This document shows, in pieces, positions 44,150-54,976 of a stretch of 64,000 bases of DNA (positions within the stretch are counted from its first letter, which is position 1; each line of letters opens with the position of its first letter). The stretch lies in assembly GCA_016707785.1 (NCBI GenBank), contig JADJGZ010000058.1, forward strand, positions 62,001-126,000, written 5' to 3'. The notes beneath the pieces are model-generated. The model had not been told where the DNA came from. It searched no databases and worked only from the letters and a program-made list of their open reading frames with translations. A program made the translations under genes and the position numbers. The DNA comes from Bacteroidales bacterium. GTDB taxonomy: Bacteria; Bacteroidota; Bacteroidia; Bacteroidales; UBA4417.

Positions 44150-46285
44150 CTATTGAATCCCTTTCATGGTCAATTGGATCCTTTTTCTTTCCTTATCAAC
44201 TTCGAGGATTTTCACCATGACTTTCTGGTTCAATTTAACAACCTGGTTAGGGTCTTTAATAAAACGGTCAGCGAGCTGGCTCACATGTACAAGCCCATCC
44301 TGGTGAACGCCTATGTCCACGAAAGCACCAAAATTGGTAATATTCGTAATAATGCCGGGCAAAATCATTCCAGGGATGACATCGGCGATGGAATTGACAT
44401 TTTTATCAAATTCAAAAAATTCGTATTTCTCTCTTGGATCCCTGCCTGGTTTATCCAATTCCTGCATGATGTCAGTTAATGTCGGCATTCCTACCGAAGA
44501 AGTCACAAATTCTTCGAGTTTTAGTTGTTTCCGTATTTCTCCGTTCTGCATCAGGTCAGAAACTGAACAGCCCGCTTTATCAGCCATACGTTTCACAACA
44601 GTATAACTTTCAGGATGCACTGCGGAGCGGTCGAGGGGATTCTGTGACTCGCGGATCCGAAGAAAACCAGCTGCCTGTTCAAAGGCTTTATCGCCCAACC
44701 TGGGCACTTTTTTCAGCTCATCACGGCTTTCAAAATTTCCATTCTTTTCACGATATTCCACGATTTTCGCTGCCAGAACCGGCCCAACACCTGAAACATG
44801 GGTAAGAAGTTGTTTACTGGCAGTATTCAACTCTACCCCTACTTTATTTACACAGCTAACCACCACATCTTCCAGTCCTTTCTGAAGTTGCTGCTGGTTC
44901 ACATCATGCTGGTACTGTCCGACACCAATCGATTTAGGATCAATTTTAACCAGTTCGGAAAGTGGGTCCATCAGTCTTCGTCCTATGCTCACAGCTCCCC
45001 TGACGGTTACATCATAATCGGGAAATTCCTGGCGTGCCACATCGCTTGCAGAATACACAGAAGCCCCGCTCTCATTCACCATGAGTGCGAGGATATTGCT
45101 TTCGAAAGGAATTCGTTTTACAAAATTCTCTGTTTCCCTGCCTGCAGTTCCGTTACCAATGGCAATGGCTTCTATTTTATATGCTTTTACAAGCGTTTGT
45201 ATCTTGGCAGAAGCTTGTTTTACCTCGTTTTGAGGGGGATGCGGATAGATAGTCTCATTATGGATCAGCTTTCCCTGGCGATCAAGTATGGCGATTTTGC
45301 AACCGGTCCGGAAACCTGGATCTAAAGCCAGTACATTTTTCTGTCCAAGAGGCGGCGCTAATAACAATTGACGTAAGTTTTCAGCAAATACCCTGATAGC
45401 TTCCAGGTCGGCACGTTCCTTTGCGATCTGCCGGTATTCTGTTTCCATCGAAGGCTGCAGCAATCGCTTATATGAATCTTTAACCGCTATTTCCACCTGA
45501 TCAGAGCAGCTGTTATGACTCTTTACAAATATCCTGTTCAAAATTTCAAGGGCATCATCCTGGGAAGGTTCAATACCTACTTTGAGAAAGCCTTCATTTT
45601 CACCCCTGAGCATAGCCAGCAGTCGATGAGAAGGCGCTTTCATCAGGGATTCTTCCCAATCGAAATACGCCTCATATTTGATCCCTTCCAATTCTTTTCC
45701 TTTCACAGGACGGGATTGGATTTTAGAATCACGGTTAAAAAGGTTACGGATCCGTTCTCTTCCATGTTTATTCTCATTGACCCATTCGGCGATGATATCC
45801 CTGGCTCCGGCAAGGGCTTCATCGACAGTACTTACATCTTTTGAAGGGTCGATAAAACTTTTCGCTTTCTCGAAAGGATCCAGCATTTGTTGTGACATCA
45901 CGATTTTTGCCAGCGGTTCCAATCCTTTTTCCCTGGCAATGGTAGCACGGGTCCGGCGCTTAGGTTTATACGGCAGGTAAATATCCTCCAGTTCACTCAA
46001 GGTGGCAGCTTCTTCAAGTTGCTTTTGTATTTCAGGAGTCATGAATCCCTGTTCTGTGACAGAGTTTATTATTGCTTCCCGCCTTTTTTCGAGTTCAATG
46101 ATTCTCTCATAACGATCACGCACTGCTGAGATTTGCACTTCATCCAGGCTTCCGGTCATCTCCTTACGATAGCGGGCGATAAAAGGAACCGTGGCCCCTT
46201 CTTTCAACAGATTTATCGTATTAATGACCTGGAAATCCCTTACTCCCAGCTCATTGGCAATCAATTTTATATATTTTTCTTCCAT
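44150..46285 (-). CDS. tex: Tex-family RNA-binding transcription accessory protein
   Basis: 711 residues, full length. It has an N-terminal helical Tex domain (IANELGVRDFQVINTINLLKEGATVPFIARYRKEMTGSLDEVQI). The YqgF/RNase H-like domain carries NVLALDPGFRTGCKIAILD (about residue 320). Tandem helix-hairpin-helix motifs (VSGVGPVLAAKIVEYREKNGNFESRDELKKVPRLGDKAFEQAAGFLRI) follow, then a C-terminal S1 domain (ILPGIITNITNFGAFVDIGVHQDGLVHVSQLADRFI). Tex binds nucleic acid and is linked to transcription and ribosome recovery. The promoter box TACTTTTG lies 48 bp upstream. Confidence 0.95.
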   Translation of the reverse strand: MEEKYIKLIANELGVRDFQVINTINLLKEGATVPFIARYRKEMTGSLDEVQISAVRDRYERIIELEKRREAIINSVTEQGFMTPEIQKQLEEAATLSELEDIYLPYKPKRRTRATIAREKGLEPLAKIVMSQQMLDPFEKAKSFIDPSKDVSTVDEALAGARDIIAEWVNENKHGRERIRNLFNRDSKIQSRPVKGKELEGIKYEAYFDWEESLMKAPSHRLLAMLRGENEGFLKVGIEPSQDDALEILNRIFVKSHNSCSDQVEIAVKDSYKRLLQPSMETEYRQIAKERADLEAIRVFAENLRQLLLAPPLGQKNVLALDPGFRTGCKIAILDRQGKLIHNETIYPHPPQNEVKQASAKIQTLVKAYKIEAIAIGNGTAGRETENFVKRIPFESNILALMVNESGASVYSASDVARQEFPDYDVTVRGAVSIGRRLMDPLSELVKIDPKSIGVGQYQHDVNQQQLQKGLEDVVVSCVNKVGVELNTASKQLLTHVSGVGPVLAAKIVEYREKNGNFESRDELKKVPRLGDKAFEQAAGFLRIRESQNPLDRSAVHPESYTVVKRMADKAGCSVSDLMQNGEIRKQLKLEEFVTSSVGMPTLTDIMQELDKPGRDPREKYEFFEFDKNVNSIADVIPGMILPGIITNITNFGAFVDIGVHQDGLVHVSQLADRFIKDPNQVVKLNQKVMVKILEVDKERKRIQLTMKGIQ

Positions 46286-46332
46286 GATATGATTTAAGGG
46301 AGATAGAAAATATCCTTACAGGTTTGCAAATA

Positions 46333-46340
46333 CAAAAGTA
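46333..46340 (-). promoter_or_regulatory. TAnnTTTG -7 box of tex
   Basis: TACTTTTG on the minus strand, giving a leader of about 40 bases to the ATG at 46285. It suggests tex is not just read through from the PKD cluster upstream. Confidence 0.45.
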
Positions 46341-46409
46341 GTATTGTTTAGTGGAAAGAATGAACAGTAACCAATCTGTCTTGATGCAAACCAAATTGAA
46401 GTCTGAAAT

Positions 46410-48305
46410 CTATCGTACAATTGTAACCATTCCCCTTTTTACGATTTTGTCTTTTTTGAGAACATTCCCTGTGACACCAAATTGCATCACCCAAACATAG
46501 GTCCCGGCAGGACATTCAACCCCTTTAAAGGTTGCATCCCATCCATCAGTAAAACTATCAGTTTCCCACAGAAGTTGGCCCCATCGGTTATAGACATAAA
46601 AATGGTAATTATCAATACCTTGTGTAGGTCCTTTGATACGAAATTTATCATTGGTACCATCAAAATTCGGAGAAAATGCATTAGGCACAAAAAGGTCAAG
46701 TAACAGTACTTTCATGGTATCCTGCTGCATACAGCAATTGGTATCCACAATCGTAATGTAATAGAAACCCGGCTCAGAAACTTCAAGGGTTTCATTGGTT
46801 GATCCATCTGACCATTCATACGTTTTCATAAAATCCCCTGCATCCAGCAATACTGCTGACCCCGGAAGGATGTAAATACTATCCGGATCAAAAGAGAAGC
46901 TCTTGGGAGGCAATGGATTGATCTTTACAGGAAAGGTAGAAACAAAGCTGCGGTTATTGAACCATTCAGTAAGATTGATAGAGTAGTTACCCGGAGTTGA
47001 GAATATATGAGAAGGTTCCAGTTGCTGACTAATATTTGTGGAACCTGTTGTTGGGTCTCCAAAATTCCAGGTTAGCGAATCAATATTGGAACGGTTATTT
47101 AAATAAAAATAGGTATCATCACCATGGCATTTGGTTTCATATGTAACAGCCGGTATGTTAAGGTAGCTTTGAATGAAATTGGGCAATCCCATCTTGCCCT
47201 GGTTTCCATTTAAGCTTAATCCATCTTCTATATAATTACATGCAATATCCGGACGATTCGGATTTTCGATGACACCTAGAAAGGCATAATTGTACCTTGC
47301 AACATAAATCTTCCCATCAACGGCAAGTTGCAAGGCGGTCATATTATTTGAAAGCGTATTTAGCAAAACAGGAGTCCCGGCGCCTGTCAGATCAACCTGG
47401 TAGAGGTTATTACTGGCATTTGTAGTAGCATAAACTGTTGTAAAATATAACTTGGTACCATCTGGTGAAAATTCAATCCCATACGGTCCATAGGCATCGG
47501 GTGAAGGAATTTGCCTTGGATTTGAAACCTTTCCGGAACCAGCATCAAAGTCAAACCATTCCACCAGTTTTGCCCCAAAAATAGCCAATGCTAACTTAGT
47601 TCCGTCAGGGGATATCTTCATAGCCCCAACCATATTCCTGGAATTCAGGGTACCTGTTTGAATGGTTCCTACATTACTCTCAACCGGAATTGAATCGACG
47701 CCAGATTTACTGACTTTGTATGCATAGAAAGTATTATTATCCCATCCATGAGCCACAACCCAAAAATCAATGCCATTGCTATGCTGCACACCGGTAAGTT
47801 TTTCAGGGGTTTTTGCCAGCAGTTTTTTTACAGGCAATGTATCTACTCCGCTGATACTATCCATATGAATAGTAGAATAGCATAAGCCATTGGTTGTTAA
47901 AGGGGGAGGGTATAGAAGATGTGTCGTGAAAATATAATACTTACCAAGGCCATTGGGATTAGGGACAAATAGGGAAGACTGTGTTGAACCCAGGTCACCG
48001 CTGAGTGTATTTGAAAGAAGAGTGGAATTCTTATTCCAAAGCAACATTCCATCGGTATAAAGCAGCAAGTCCCCATTTTCATCAGAAATAGAGGCACATC
48101 CTTTACCAGAATTCAGGGGTGATGGTAAATTCTGAATACTTGGACTGCCGGAATTGAATCCCATTCTGATTTTACTGTAAAAGCACCAGGTATCAGCCTC
48201 ATGAGGGCGTTTATAGGCACATTCATTGATAGTTTGTGCCTGCATCTGAAACCAAACGAGGAAGACAAGAATGAGGGTGAACAGTAATCGGGGTAATCTT
48301 AACAT
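46410..48305 (-). CDS. T9SS type B substrate with beta-propeller and PKD domain
   Basis: 631 residues. The signal peptide ends MQAQ (residue 24). Residues 30-385 form a beta-propeller-like region (MKISPDGTKLALAIFG, IEFSPDGTKLYFTTVY, ALQLAVDGKIYVARYN). A PKD domain follows (about residues 395-465, SLTWNFGDPTTGSTNISQQ ... FSTPGNYSINL), then a short Ig-like strand region. The C-terminus is the gliding-motility/CHU_C type B sorting domain (LFVPNAFSPNFDGTNDKFRIKG ... FYVYNRWGQLLWETDSFTDGWDATFKG ... GTYVWVMQF). It would be exported by the type IX system to the surface or medium. Last gene of the PKD cluster, 38 bp after the next. Confidence 0.88.
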   Translation of the reverse strand: MLRLPRLLFTLILVFLVWFQMQAQTINECAYKRPHEADTWCFYSKIRMGFNSGSPSIQNLPSPLNSGKGCASISDENGDLLLYTDGMLLWNKNSTLLSNTLSGDLGSTQSSLFVPNPNGLGKYYIFTTHLLYPPPLTTNGLCYSTIHMDSISGVDTLPVKKLLAKTPEKLTGVQHSNGIDFWVVAHGWDNNTFYAYKVSKSGVDSIPVESNVGTIQTGTLNSRNMVGAMKISPDGTKLALAIFGAKLVEWFDFDAGSGKVSNPRQIPSPDAYGPYGIEFSPDGTKLYFTTVYATTNASNNLYQVDLTGAGTPVLLNTLSNNMTALQLAVDGKIYVARYNYAFLGVIENPNRPDIACNYIEDGLSLNGNQGKMGLPNFIQSYLNIPAVTYETKCHGDDTYFYLNNRSNIDSLTWNFGDPTTGSTNISQQLEPSHIFSTPGNYSINLTEWFNNRSFVSTFPVKINPLPPKSFSFDPDSIYILPGSAVLLDAGDFMKTYEWSDGSTNETLEVSEPGFYYITIVDTNCCMQQDTMKVLLLDLFVPNAFSPNFDGTNDKFRIKGPTQGIDNYHFYVYNRWGQLLWETDSFTDGWDATFKGVECPAGTYVWVMQFGVTGNVLKKDKIVKRGMVTIVR

Positions 48306-48343
48306 AGAATTGAAATCCTGGCCTATTTAACGTACTTTTTTAA

Positions 48344-51300
48344 CTACAATTTTATCAACCTGGCAGAATGGAAAAAATCTTCTCCGCTCACTTTCAACAA
48401 ATAAACTCCTGGTGGGGAGTGGAGGAGGCTGATATCAAAGGCTCCATCCTTCAGTCTGTAAGCATCCATTATGTCATGGAATACTTCTATTCCCTGCATA
48501 TCAACTATTTCCACCCGGCAACTTTTACCTTTCACAGGCAACCTGCAGGAATACAATCCACTTCCCGGATTTGGATAAACGAGTATTTCATTGGTAAACA
48601 CTTTTTCATCAAAGCCGTAGGTACATTCACTATAGGTAAATATTATGGTGATACCAGCCTCATTTACACATAATGAAGAGGTATTTGTGACTTTCACTGT
48701 ATAAGAAAGGATATCAAAGGCAATACCAGTAGTTGCTGATTGAATAATTGGTGTATTTGCACCATTTGACCAGAGGTAGTTGCAATTCGGCAAACTGGCA
48801 TCAAGGCTTAAAGTATCAAAAATACATGCCAGAATGGTGTCAACTCCAAAAACATGAGCCCCATCAGGTATAAGGTTGATTTGAGGCAGCTGGTTCACTT
48901 CCACCCTAACCGAATCTTCGAATTGACTATATCCGTCATCTATTACAAGCAAATAGGTAGTTGTAGTTCCCGGAGAAACGATGGGTTCAGCCTGTTGAGA
49001 TGCAAAACCTCCCGGGCCGGACCATTGATAAGTGTAATTCCCTGAACCTCCTTCTGAAAAAGGTAGCAATTGAGTTGATTCACCCCTGCATATAGGCGAA
49101 TGAACAGCATGTGGGTCTACAAAAAGCGGTCCTCCGGAAATTGAAATCATCACGGTTGAAGTGGCTGTACAACCATGTGAATCAGTGACAGTAAGGGTAA
49201 AGTTTGTGGAATTACTTAATAAAAGAGTGCTTGTACTGCTTAGATAAGGCGATACTACCATTGTCGGAGGACTCCATTGATAGAAATAAGGCGGGGATCC
49301 TACACCTGCAGATCCGGAAAGAGTAGTAGATGTTCCATTAGGGATGGTTTGAGGGATTCCGGCATTGGCAACTGGATCAGTATAAACTGAGATGGTAATG
49401 GATTGGGTAAAGGTGCTGAATCCGTCAGAAACTACTATGGTATAAATCGTAGTCACTTCAGGTTGTACTGTAATGTCTTCGATAGAAGAAGTAAAGCCCA
49501 CAGGATCAGATGTCCAGGAATAGGTGTACGTTCCTGATCCGCCCCCAGTCTGAGCGTTGATAGTGGATGTCCCTCCGCGGCACACTGCTAAGTTATTGGC
49601 AGATAACTGCACACCAAGCGGCCCCCCAAAAATGGTAACTTTCATCATATCTGAATGATGGCAACCCACAGATAAATCGGTCACTGTTAAAATGAAGTCT
49701 GTAGTTTCTGACAGATCTACTGTTACCGGATCCAGTACATTGGGGTCCAGAAGCAATGCAGCAGGTTCCCAGTGATAGGATAAATTACCGCTACCACCGG
49801 TAGCATTACCCTGCAGTGTAGTATTGGTGCCAAATGGGATCGCTTTATCGATACCAGCATCAGCCAATGGAGCCAGGTGAATAATGACAGGTTTTGTGTA
49901 ATTACCAATACATCCATCATTAGAAATCACTTTGAGATGCACCTGGTAGGTTCCGCTATTAGTAAAAGAGTAGGTTGGATTCTGAACATTGGAGGTATCA
50001 CCAAAAAGGCCGAAATCCCAGTGCCATGAAACAGGATATCCACCCGGAACAAGGCTGAGGTCAACAAAATTGGTAGGCAATCCTGAACAATTGTTATCGA
50101 AAGAGAAGTCCACCTGCGGATTCCTGATGACGACTACATTAATACTGGAAGAGCCTTCCGAAAGATACCACCAGGTATTGATCATATTTTCATTCTGGCT
50201 GGTCCAGGAATGACACCCATTAACAGTAACACTGGTTGGATAAATGCAACCATTCAGGCTATTCACAGTTCCACCCGGAAGTTTAGAATCATCCCAGAAT
50301 ATGGGCATCTTAGTACTAAAAAGGGGTGCAGGTCTGACAATATTAACAATCAACCCTGAAGCATTGTCTTCCACATCCCATAATGGAAGATTGGTAAGTC
50401 CGTTCAGGTAGTCGATATCAATATTTATATTAGTGCCACTCTGAACAGGGTTTCCATTGCCATCAAGGCCATTCCATGTGATTGTATCCCAAACATCACA
50501 GGCTACCGAACCAACAACAGGCCCGGTTAAAACAACGTCTTCCGGACCGGAGCCTGCAGGTGCTATATCAAGATTAAGGGTCAGAGAGCCCGGTTTATTC
50601 ACTCTTGCAAGAATGTCGATAGAACCGTTACAATTGGAATGACTGCTCACCTCACAGATTTGCCCAAACTGCCCGGTAGGGAAGATATTAATATCAGGAT
50701 TATTTAAGAAAATTTTATACTGAGGCAAGTCGCTTCCCGGCCATGAATCAGAAGACATCCTGTCATTAGCCCAGTTTCCGGTATTTGAAACGCCCCATTT
50801 ATTACAGTAGGTAGTATAAGTCCCGCCATTCCATTCGTTGATATTCAATTGAGTAACTATTCCATCATCGGTATATACAAAAAGCTTAGCCGGATATGAC
50901 TTCACTATATCACCACTGGCATCATCTGACAACTGCCAGGCTTTACTCCATAATCTTCCATTAACAACATTTGTCCCCTGAACTACACTGATATCGAAAT
51001 AGAGCATATCCTGCCCTGTAAAAGTGCCCCCCGTATTAGTCTTGGCGAACTCAAAATAGTAATTGCCGACCTTTGTTGGAGTTAAGATTTTAGGTTCATA
51101 CCCGGTAGGATTGACTGTTCCAATTTTAGGTCCTGCAAAAGCCTGGTCCCATGTAGTAACAAATCCCTGACCGCTTGAAGGAACAGCAGCCATTGTGAAA
51201 CCGGTTACAAGCAAGCCATCAGGATCTTTGATCTGGTAAAACAAGGCATTTGTTCCATCATTAAATCCAAAAAAGATTTGTTCTGTAGCCGGATCGCTGA

Positions 51301-51511
51301 TATAAACATTCAACCGGTATTTTTCAGCACAGTTAACAGTAGCAAAGGGAGTCCGGTGAGCAGACCCACCGGTCTGATCAAACATGATTCGTGTCCTTCT
51401 GTTCGGGGTTGTTGCCGGATTGGTTGGCTCCAACTGACGCGTACCCTCTCCAAAACCCAATAGCGGAAGGATAAGTAACAAAAGGCAAAAATATATCAGC
51501 AGTCCTTTCAT
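48344..51511 (-). CDS. Large T9SS type A substrate with PKD and Ig-like modules
   Basis: 1,055 residues. The signal peptide ends near FGEG (residue 23). Residues 30-440 are a unique domain (ATEQIFFGFNDGTNALFYQIKDPDG; FWDDSKLPGGTVNSLNGCIYP). A PKD module follows (VDFSFDNNCSGLPTNFVDLS ... SWHWDFGLFGDTSNVQNPTYSF), then alternating Ig-like modules of two kinds: ADAGIDKAIPFGTNTTLQG...YHWEPAALL and GGPLGVQLSANNLAVCRGG...YSWTSDPVGF. The tail is a type A sorting domain (ILVYPNPGSGLYSC ... GVYLLKVSGEDF). The second half is paralogous to 51778-54545. Likely a surface adhesin or matrix protein; ligand unknown. Confidence 0.88.
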   Translation of the reverse strand: MKGLLIYFCLLLLILPLLGFGEGTRQLEPTNPATTPNRRTRIMFDQTGGSAHRTPFATVNCAEKYRLNVYISDPATEQIFFGFNDGTNALFYQIKDPDGLLVTGFTMAAVPSSGQGFVTTWDQAFAGPKIGTVNPTGYEPKILTPTKVGNYYFEFAKTNTGGTFTGQDMLYFDISVVQGTNVVNGRLWSKAWQLSDDASGDIVKSYPAKLFVYTDDGIVTQLNINEWNGGTYTTYCNKWGVSNTGNWANDRMSSDSWPGSDLPQYKIFLNNPDINIFPTGQFGQICEVSSHSNCNGSIDILARVNKPGSLTLNLDIAPAGSGPEDVVLTGPVVGSVACDVWDTITWNGLDGNGNPVQSGTNINIDIDYLNGLTNLPLWDVEDNASGLIVNIVRPAPLFSTKMPIFWDDSKLPGGTVNSLNGCIYPTSVTVNGCHSWTSQNENMINTWWYLSEGSSSINVVVIRNPQVDFSFDNNCSGLPTNFVDLSLVPGGYPVSWHWDFGLFGDTSNVQNPTYSFTNSGTYQVHLKVISNDGCIGNYTKPVIIHLAPLADAGIDKAIPFGTNTTLQGNATGGSGNLSYHWEPAALLLDPNVLDPVTVDLSETTDFILTVTDLSVGCHHSDMMKVTIFGGPLGVQLSANNLAVCRGGTSTINAQTGGGSGTYTYSWTSDPVGFTSSIEDITVQPEVTTIYTIVVSDGFSTFTQSITISVYTDPVANAGIPQTIPNGTSTTLSGSAGVGSPPYFYQWSPPTMVVSPYLSSTSTLLLSNSTNFTLTVTDSHGCTATSTVMISISGGPLFVDPHAVHSPICRGESTQLLPFSEGGSGNYTYQWSGPGGFASQQAEPIVSPGTTTTYLLVIDDGYSQFEDSVRVEVNQLPQINLIPDGAHVFGVDTILACIFDTLSLDASLPNCNYLWSNGANTPIIQSATTGIAFDILSYTVKVTNTSSLCVNEAGITIIFTYSECTYGFDEKVFTNEILVYPNPGSGLYSCRLPVKGKSCRVEIVDMQGIEVFHDIMDAYRLKDGAFDISLLHSPPGVYLLKVSGEDFFHSARLIKL

Positions 51512-51612
51512 AAGAGCTATGCTTGCAGGTAATCACTTACTTTAGCTGTGATGATCTTGTATGGGTTTTAGAACTCATAAAATTATAAAATTCCGGCTTT
51601 GTTCACCTAAAA

Positions 51613-51640
51613 TTAAAGCCCCCGGAAAAGAGGGCTTTAA
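51613..51640 (-). terminator. Terminator-like hairpin
   Basis: TTAAAGCCC (51613-51621) and GGGCTTTAA (51632-51640) give a perfect 9-bp stem with a 10-base loop; on the minus strand it is followed by TTTTAGG. It is 138 bp past the stop of 51778-54545 and 102 bp before the next gene, so it may separate the two transcription units. The rest of this 266-bp spacer holds nothing I can name. Confidence 0.6.
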
Positions 51641-51777
51641 AGTGATAATTAATTTTTTATGAATGTTCAAAATGTTCAGATGCTCTCCCGGTCATGATAT
51701 TCTGATATGATGTTGGAGCGTATAATTCATCCTTTTAGATGAACAATTGAGCCCCATCACTAAAACAGAGTTTCAAT

Positions 51778-54545
51778 CTAATACTTAATGAGCCTGATCC
51801 CTTTTGTATTTTGTCCATCGCTGAATCGAAGGATATAAACACCTGATGGTTTATGACTCAGGTCCAGGCTTAAACTTGATGCATCCTTTTTATTTATTTT
51901 CTGTTTATGCAGTAAAACACCTTGCACATTAAATACTTCCAAATCTATATCCTTATTTAAATTTCCTATTTCACAATGGATGTATCCATTTCCCGGATTT
52001 GGAAACACCTTTACTGGTAATTGACTTTCCTGCTCACTGGTGCCATATGTACATTCTGAATAGGTATAAATTATGGTTATGTTGCCTGTATTGGAGCATC
52101 CTGTCAGAGAATTGAGAACATCCACCGAGTATGACAGCATATCAAATGCAATACCTGTGGTAGCTGATTGAATCTCAGGAGTATTTGCTCCATTCGACCA
52201 TAAGTAGGTTGCATTGGGGTTTACGGCGCTTATGGTCAAAGTATCAAAAATACAGGCCATGATTGTATCACCGTTCCAAATATGCGCTCCCTGGGGAATA
52301 AGGTTTATGAAGGGTAAAGGATTCACAAAAACAGTCACAGAATCAAAATCCTGGGTAAAACCATCAGAAATTGTGAGTTTATAGGTTGTGGTTTGATTTG
52401 GTGTTACAGTTGGTTCACTCTGAGTCGATGAGTATCCTCCTGTTGCAGTCCATGTGTAGGAGTAATTTCCTGACCCACCTTCGGACAGAGGGAGTAATCG
52501 GGTTGATTCACCCAAACAAAGAGGAGAATGAATGGCCTGCGGTTGAACGTTTAATGGTCCGCCTGCTATAGTAACCAGGACTTCACTTGAAGATACGCAA
52601 CCATGGCCATCAGAAACTGTAAGGGTAAAGTTTGTTGTATTACTCAGGATATCTGTTAGCGTCATGCTTTGTAACGGGTTTACCAGGAGATCTGCAGGTT
52701 CCCAGGAGAAAGAATAGGGCGAAAAACCACCGGAAGCGATACCTGTCAGGGTAGTTGTTGTGCCGTTAGGGATCGTTTGCGGAGCACCGGGATTAACAAC
52801 GGGGTTAGGATAAACATTTACTGTAACGGTGCGGGTAAGTGTGCTGAAGCCATCGCTGATGGTAAGGTAATAAGTTGTAGTTACATCAGGCTGAATAGTA
52901 ATATCCTCTAATGTTGAGTTAAATCCGGCAGGGTCAGAAGTCCAGCTGTAATTATAAATTCCTGATCCTCCACCTGTTTGAGTGGATATATTTGAGGTCG
53001 CACCCAGGCATAAGGCTACAGGATCCGCTTGGACCTGGACACCCATCGGGCCACCTGTGATGGTAACAGTGACAATGTCGGTATTCACACAGTTATTACC
53101 AATATCAAGAACAGTTAACTGAAAATCTGTTGTTTGAGAGAGGTTTACTGTAGTAGGGTTCTGAATATCAGGGTTGGAAAGTAGGTTTGCTGGCTCCCAA
53201 TGATAGGAATATGAACCACTTCCTGCTGAACCAGCCCCTGGAGTGTTGTATAAGTACCATAGGGAATTGATACATCAAGTCCGGCATGAGCTACAGGGCT
53301 GGGATTGATTTCAATTGATTTTAAAGATTGCCCGACACATCCATTATTTGAGGTCACTTTTAGTAATACATCATAATTCCCTCCATTTGGATATATATAC
53401 GAAGGGTTTTGAATATTGGATGTATCAGTACCTACTCCAAAGTCCCAGTGCCAGGCTGCAGCTGACCCCCCTGGTATCAAACTCGCGTCGGAAAACAAGG
53501 TCGCAAGCCCGGAACAAGTATTACCATAGGTAAAATTGGCCAGGGGTTTAGGACTTACATTGACTACAGCACTGCCAGAAGCAATACCATTGCATATCTC
53601 ATTTGCTACCTGGGTAATTGTATAGGTAGTAGTGGATGTTGGATGAACATATATTGTTTTGGGAGAGGTTACTACCTGGATATTAACCGGCGTTTGACCA
53701 AAAGCGGATAGGGTTACGACCCATGGTGGATGATTCTGGCAATTAATGATGAGTTCTGTAGAATCTCCCTGGCAGATATTAGCACCCCCAGTAAGAGTAG
53801 CCGTCGGTTTGTTATAAATTCCAACAGTAGTGTAATTTGTATCGGCACTAGGCTGACCGTTCACTGTAACCCAAAGTGAATAAACCCCCGCCATGCTAAG
53901 TTGAGCATTCATTCTTATTGGATTTTGGAGAGTGGATGTCCATCCATCCGGGCCTGTCCAGTGGTATACCGCATTGTTCATGTTTGCAGCACCCAATTGC
54001 AGGTTTTCTCCCACGCAAATGGGACCATTATTAGCAGCGGCCGGCGGAAGAATGGTACAATCTGTGGCACCTGAACCTCCCGTCTGAGAAAACACAATAT
54101 TACATGCAGCATTTGAATAGTTAGTAATGATAATAATGTAATACTTACCATTAACTGCATTTGCGATATCACATACTTCTGTTGCTGCAGTAGAATAACT
54201 ACAATCAACAATCTTGTTGCTGGTTAGTTGTCCGCAAGCGTTCTGTGAGTCAAATGGACCCCAGCAACAAAAATCAATATCATGAGCAGGCTCACTATGC
54301 ATTGTAATCTGAATCATGCCCGGCATAGCTATTTTCATATAATACCAGGCCGGATTAGGTGTTGAACCCAGGCAACCATAAGCAGGCCCTGCTTGCCCAC
54401 TACCGGCATTTACACCAGCAGGAAAGCTATAAGATGTACCTGTACAAAATGGCAAGGCTCCTTCACAGACATTGTTATTATTCTGCGCCACCAACAGGCT
54501 TGAAATGGAGAATAGTAATACAAAACCTAGTAATAATCTTTTCAT
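51778..54545 (-). CDS. Large T9SS type A substrate with PKD/Ig-like modules, frame-interrupted
   Basis: About 920 residues once joined. Signal peptide MKRLLLGFVLLFSISSLLVAQ. An N-terminal domain (about residues 22-165) opens VCEGALPFCTGTSYSFPAG and contains AWYYMKIAMPGMIQITM. It is followed by Ig-like strands, a PKD module (FTYGNTCSGLATLFSDAS ... AWHWDFGVGTDTSNIQNPSYIY), then the same alternating Ig-like modules as 48344-51511, and a type A sorting tail (VKVFPNPGNGYIHCEI ... GVYILRFSDGQNTKGIRLIKY). The frame breaks at 53235-53238. A run of four G should be five: one added G restores TLQGAGSAGSGSYSYHWEPANLLSNPDIQNPTTVNLS, matching the paralogue. Small gap (17 bp) to the upstream small secreted protein. 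Confidence 0.85.
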
Positions 54546-54562
54546 AGTCGGGGAAGTCTTAC

Positions 54563-54976
54563 TTATCTGAACTTATTGTATTTAGCGGATAGGCTATCTT
54601 TCTCTTCCACCGACAGCTTGCTTCCTTGCTCAATAGCCTTATTAATGTAATTCTCCAGGTTTTTGACGACCTCGTTAGAATCATATTCCAGGCTGGAATA
54701 AATATTAAGAAATGGTACTGAAATATCTGTCTTGTCGATCACAACTTTAGGATCGGCGAAGATAGACTCTACTACTAATGCCTTTTCATAAAACCCCGGA
54801 AGTTGAGTCAGGTCAAGGGTATAATGAACCCGGCTTTCTTCAGTGCCAACTATTTTGACAATAGGATCTTTTTCAGACTTATCATTTTCTAAAGTCTGAG
54901 CCAGTAGGTTCAGAGGAAGCAGCAATAGGAATAAATAAAGCCACTTTGCAGGATGATTGAGTTTTTTTAATTTCAT
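54563..54976 (-). CDS. Small secreted protein of the PKD cluster
   Basis: 137 residues, not recognised. The signal peptide is KWLYLFLLLLPLNLLAQ after a basic N-terminus. The mature part is charged: SEKDPIVKIVGTEESRVHYTLDLTQLPGFYEKALVVESIFADPKVVIDKTDIS, then a helical C-terminus (VVKNLENYINKAIEQGSKLSVEEKDSLSAKYNKFR). Located between the giant PKD gene and the next large PKD gene, 17 bp upstream of the latter, so probably co-transcribed. A helper or unrelated lipid/peptide-binding protein are both possible. Confidence 0.7.
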   Translation of the reverse strand: MKLKKLNHPAKWLYLFLLLLPLNLLAQTLENDKSEKDPIVKIVGTEESRVHYTLDLTQLPGFYEKALVVESIFADPKVVIDKTDISVPFLNIYSSLEYDSNEVVKNLENYINKAIEQGSKLSVEEKDSLSAKYNKFR

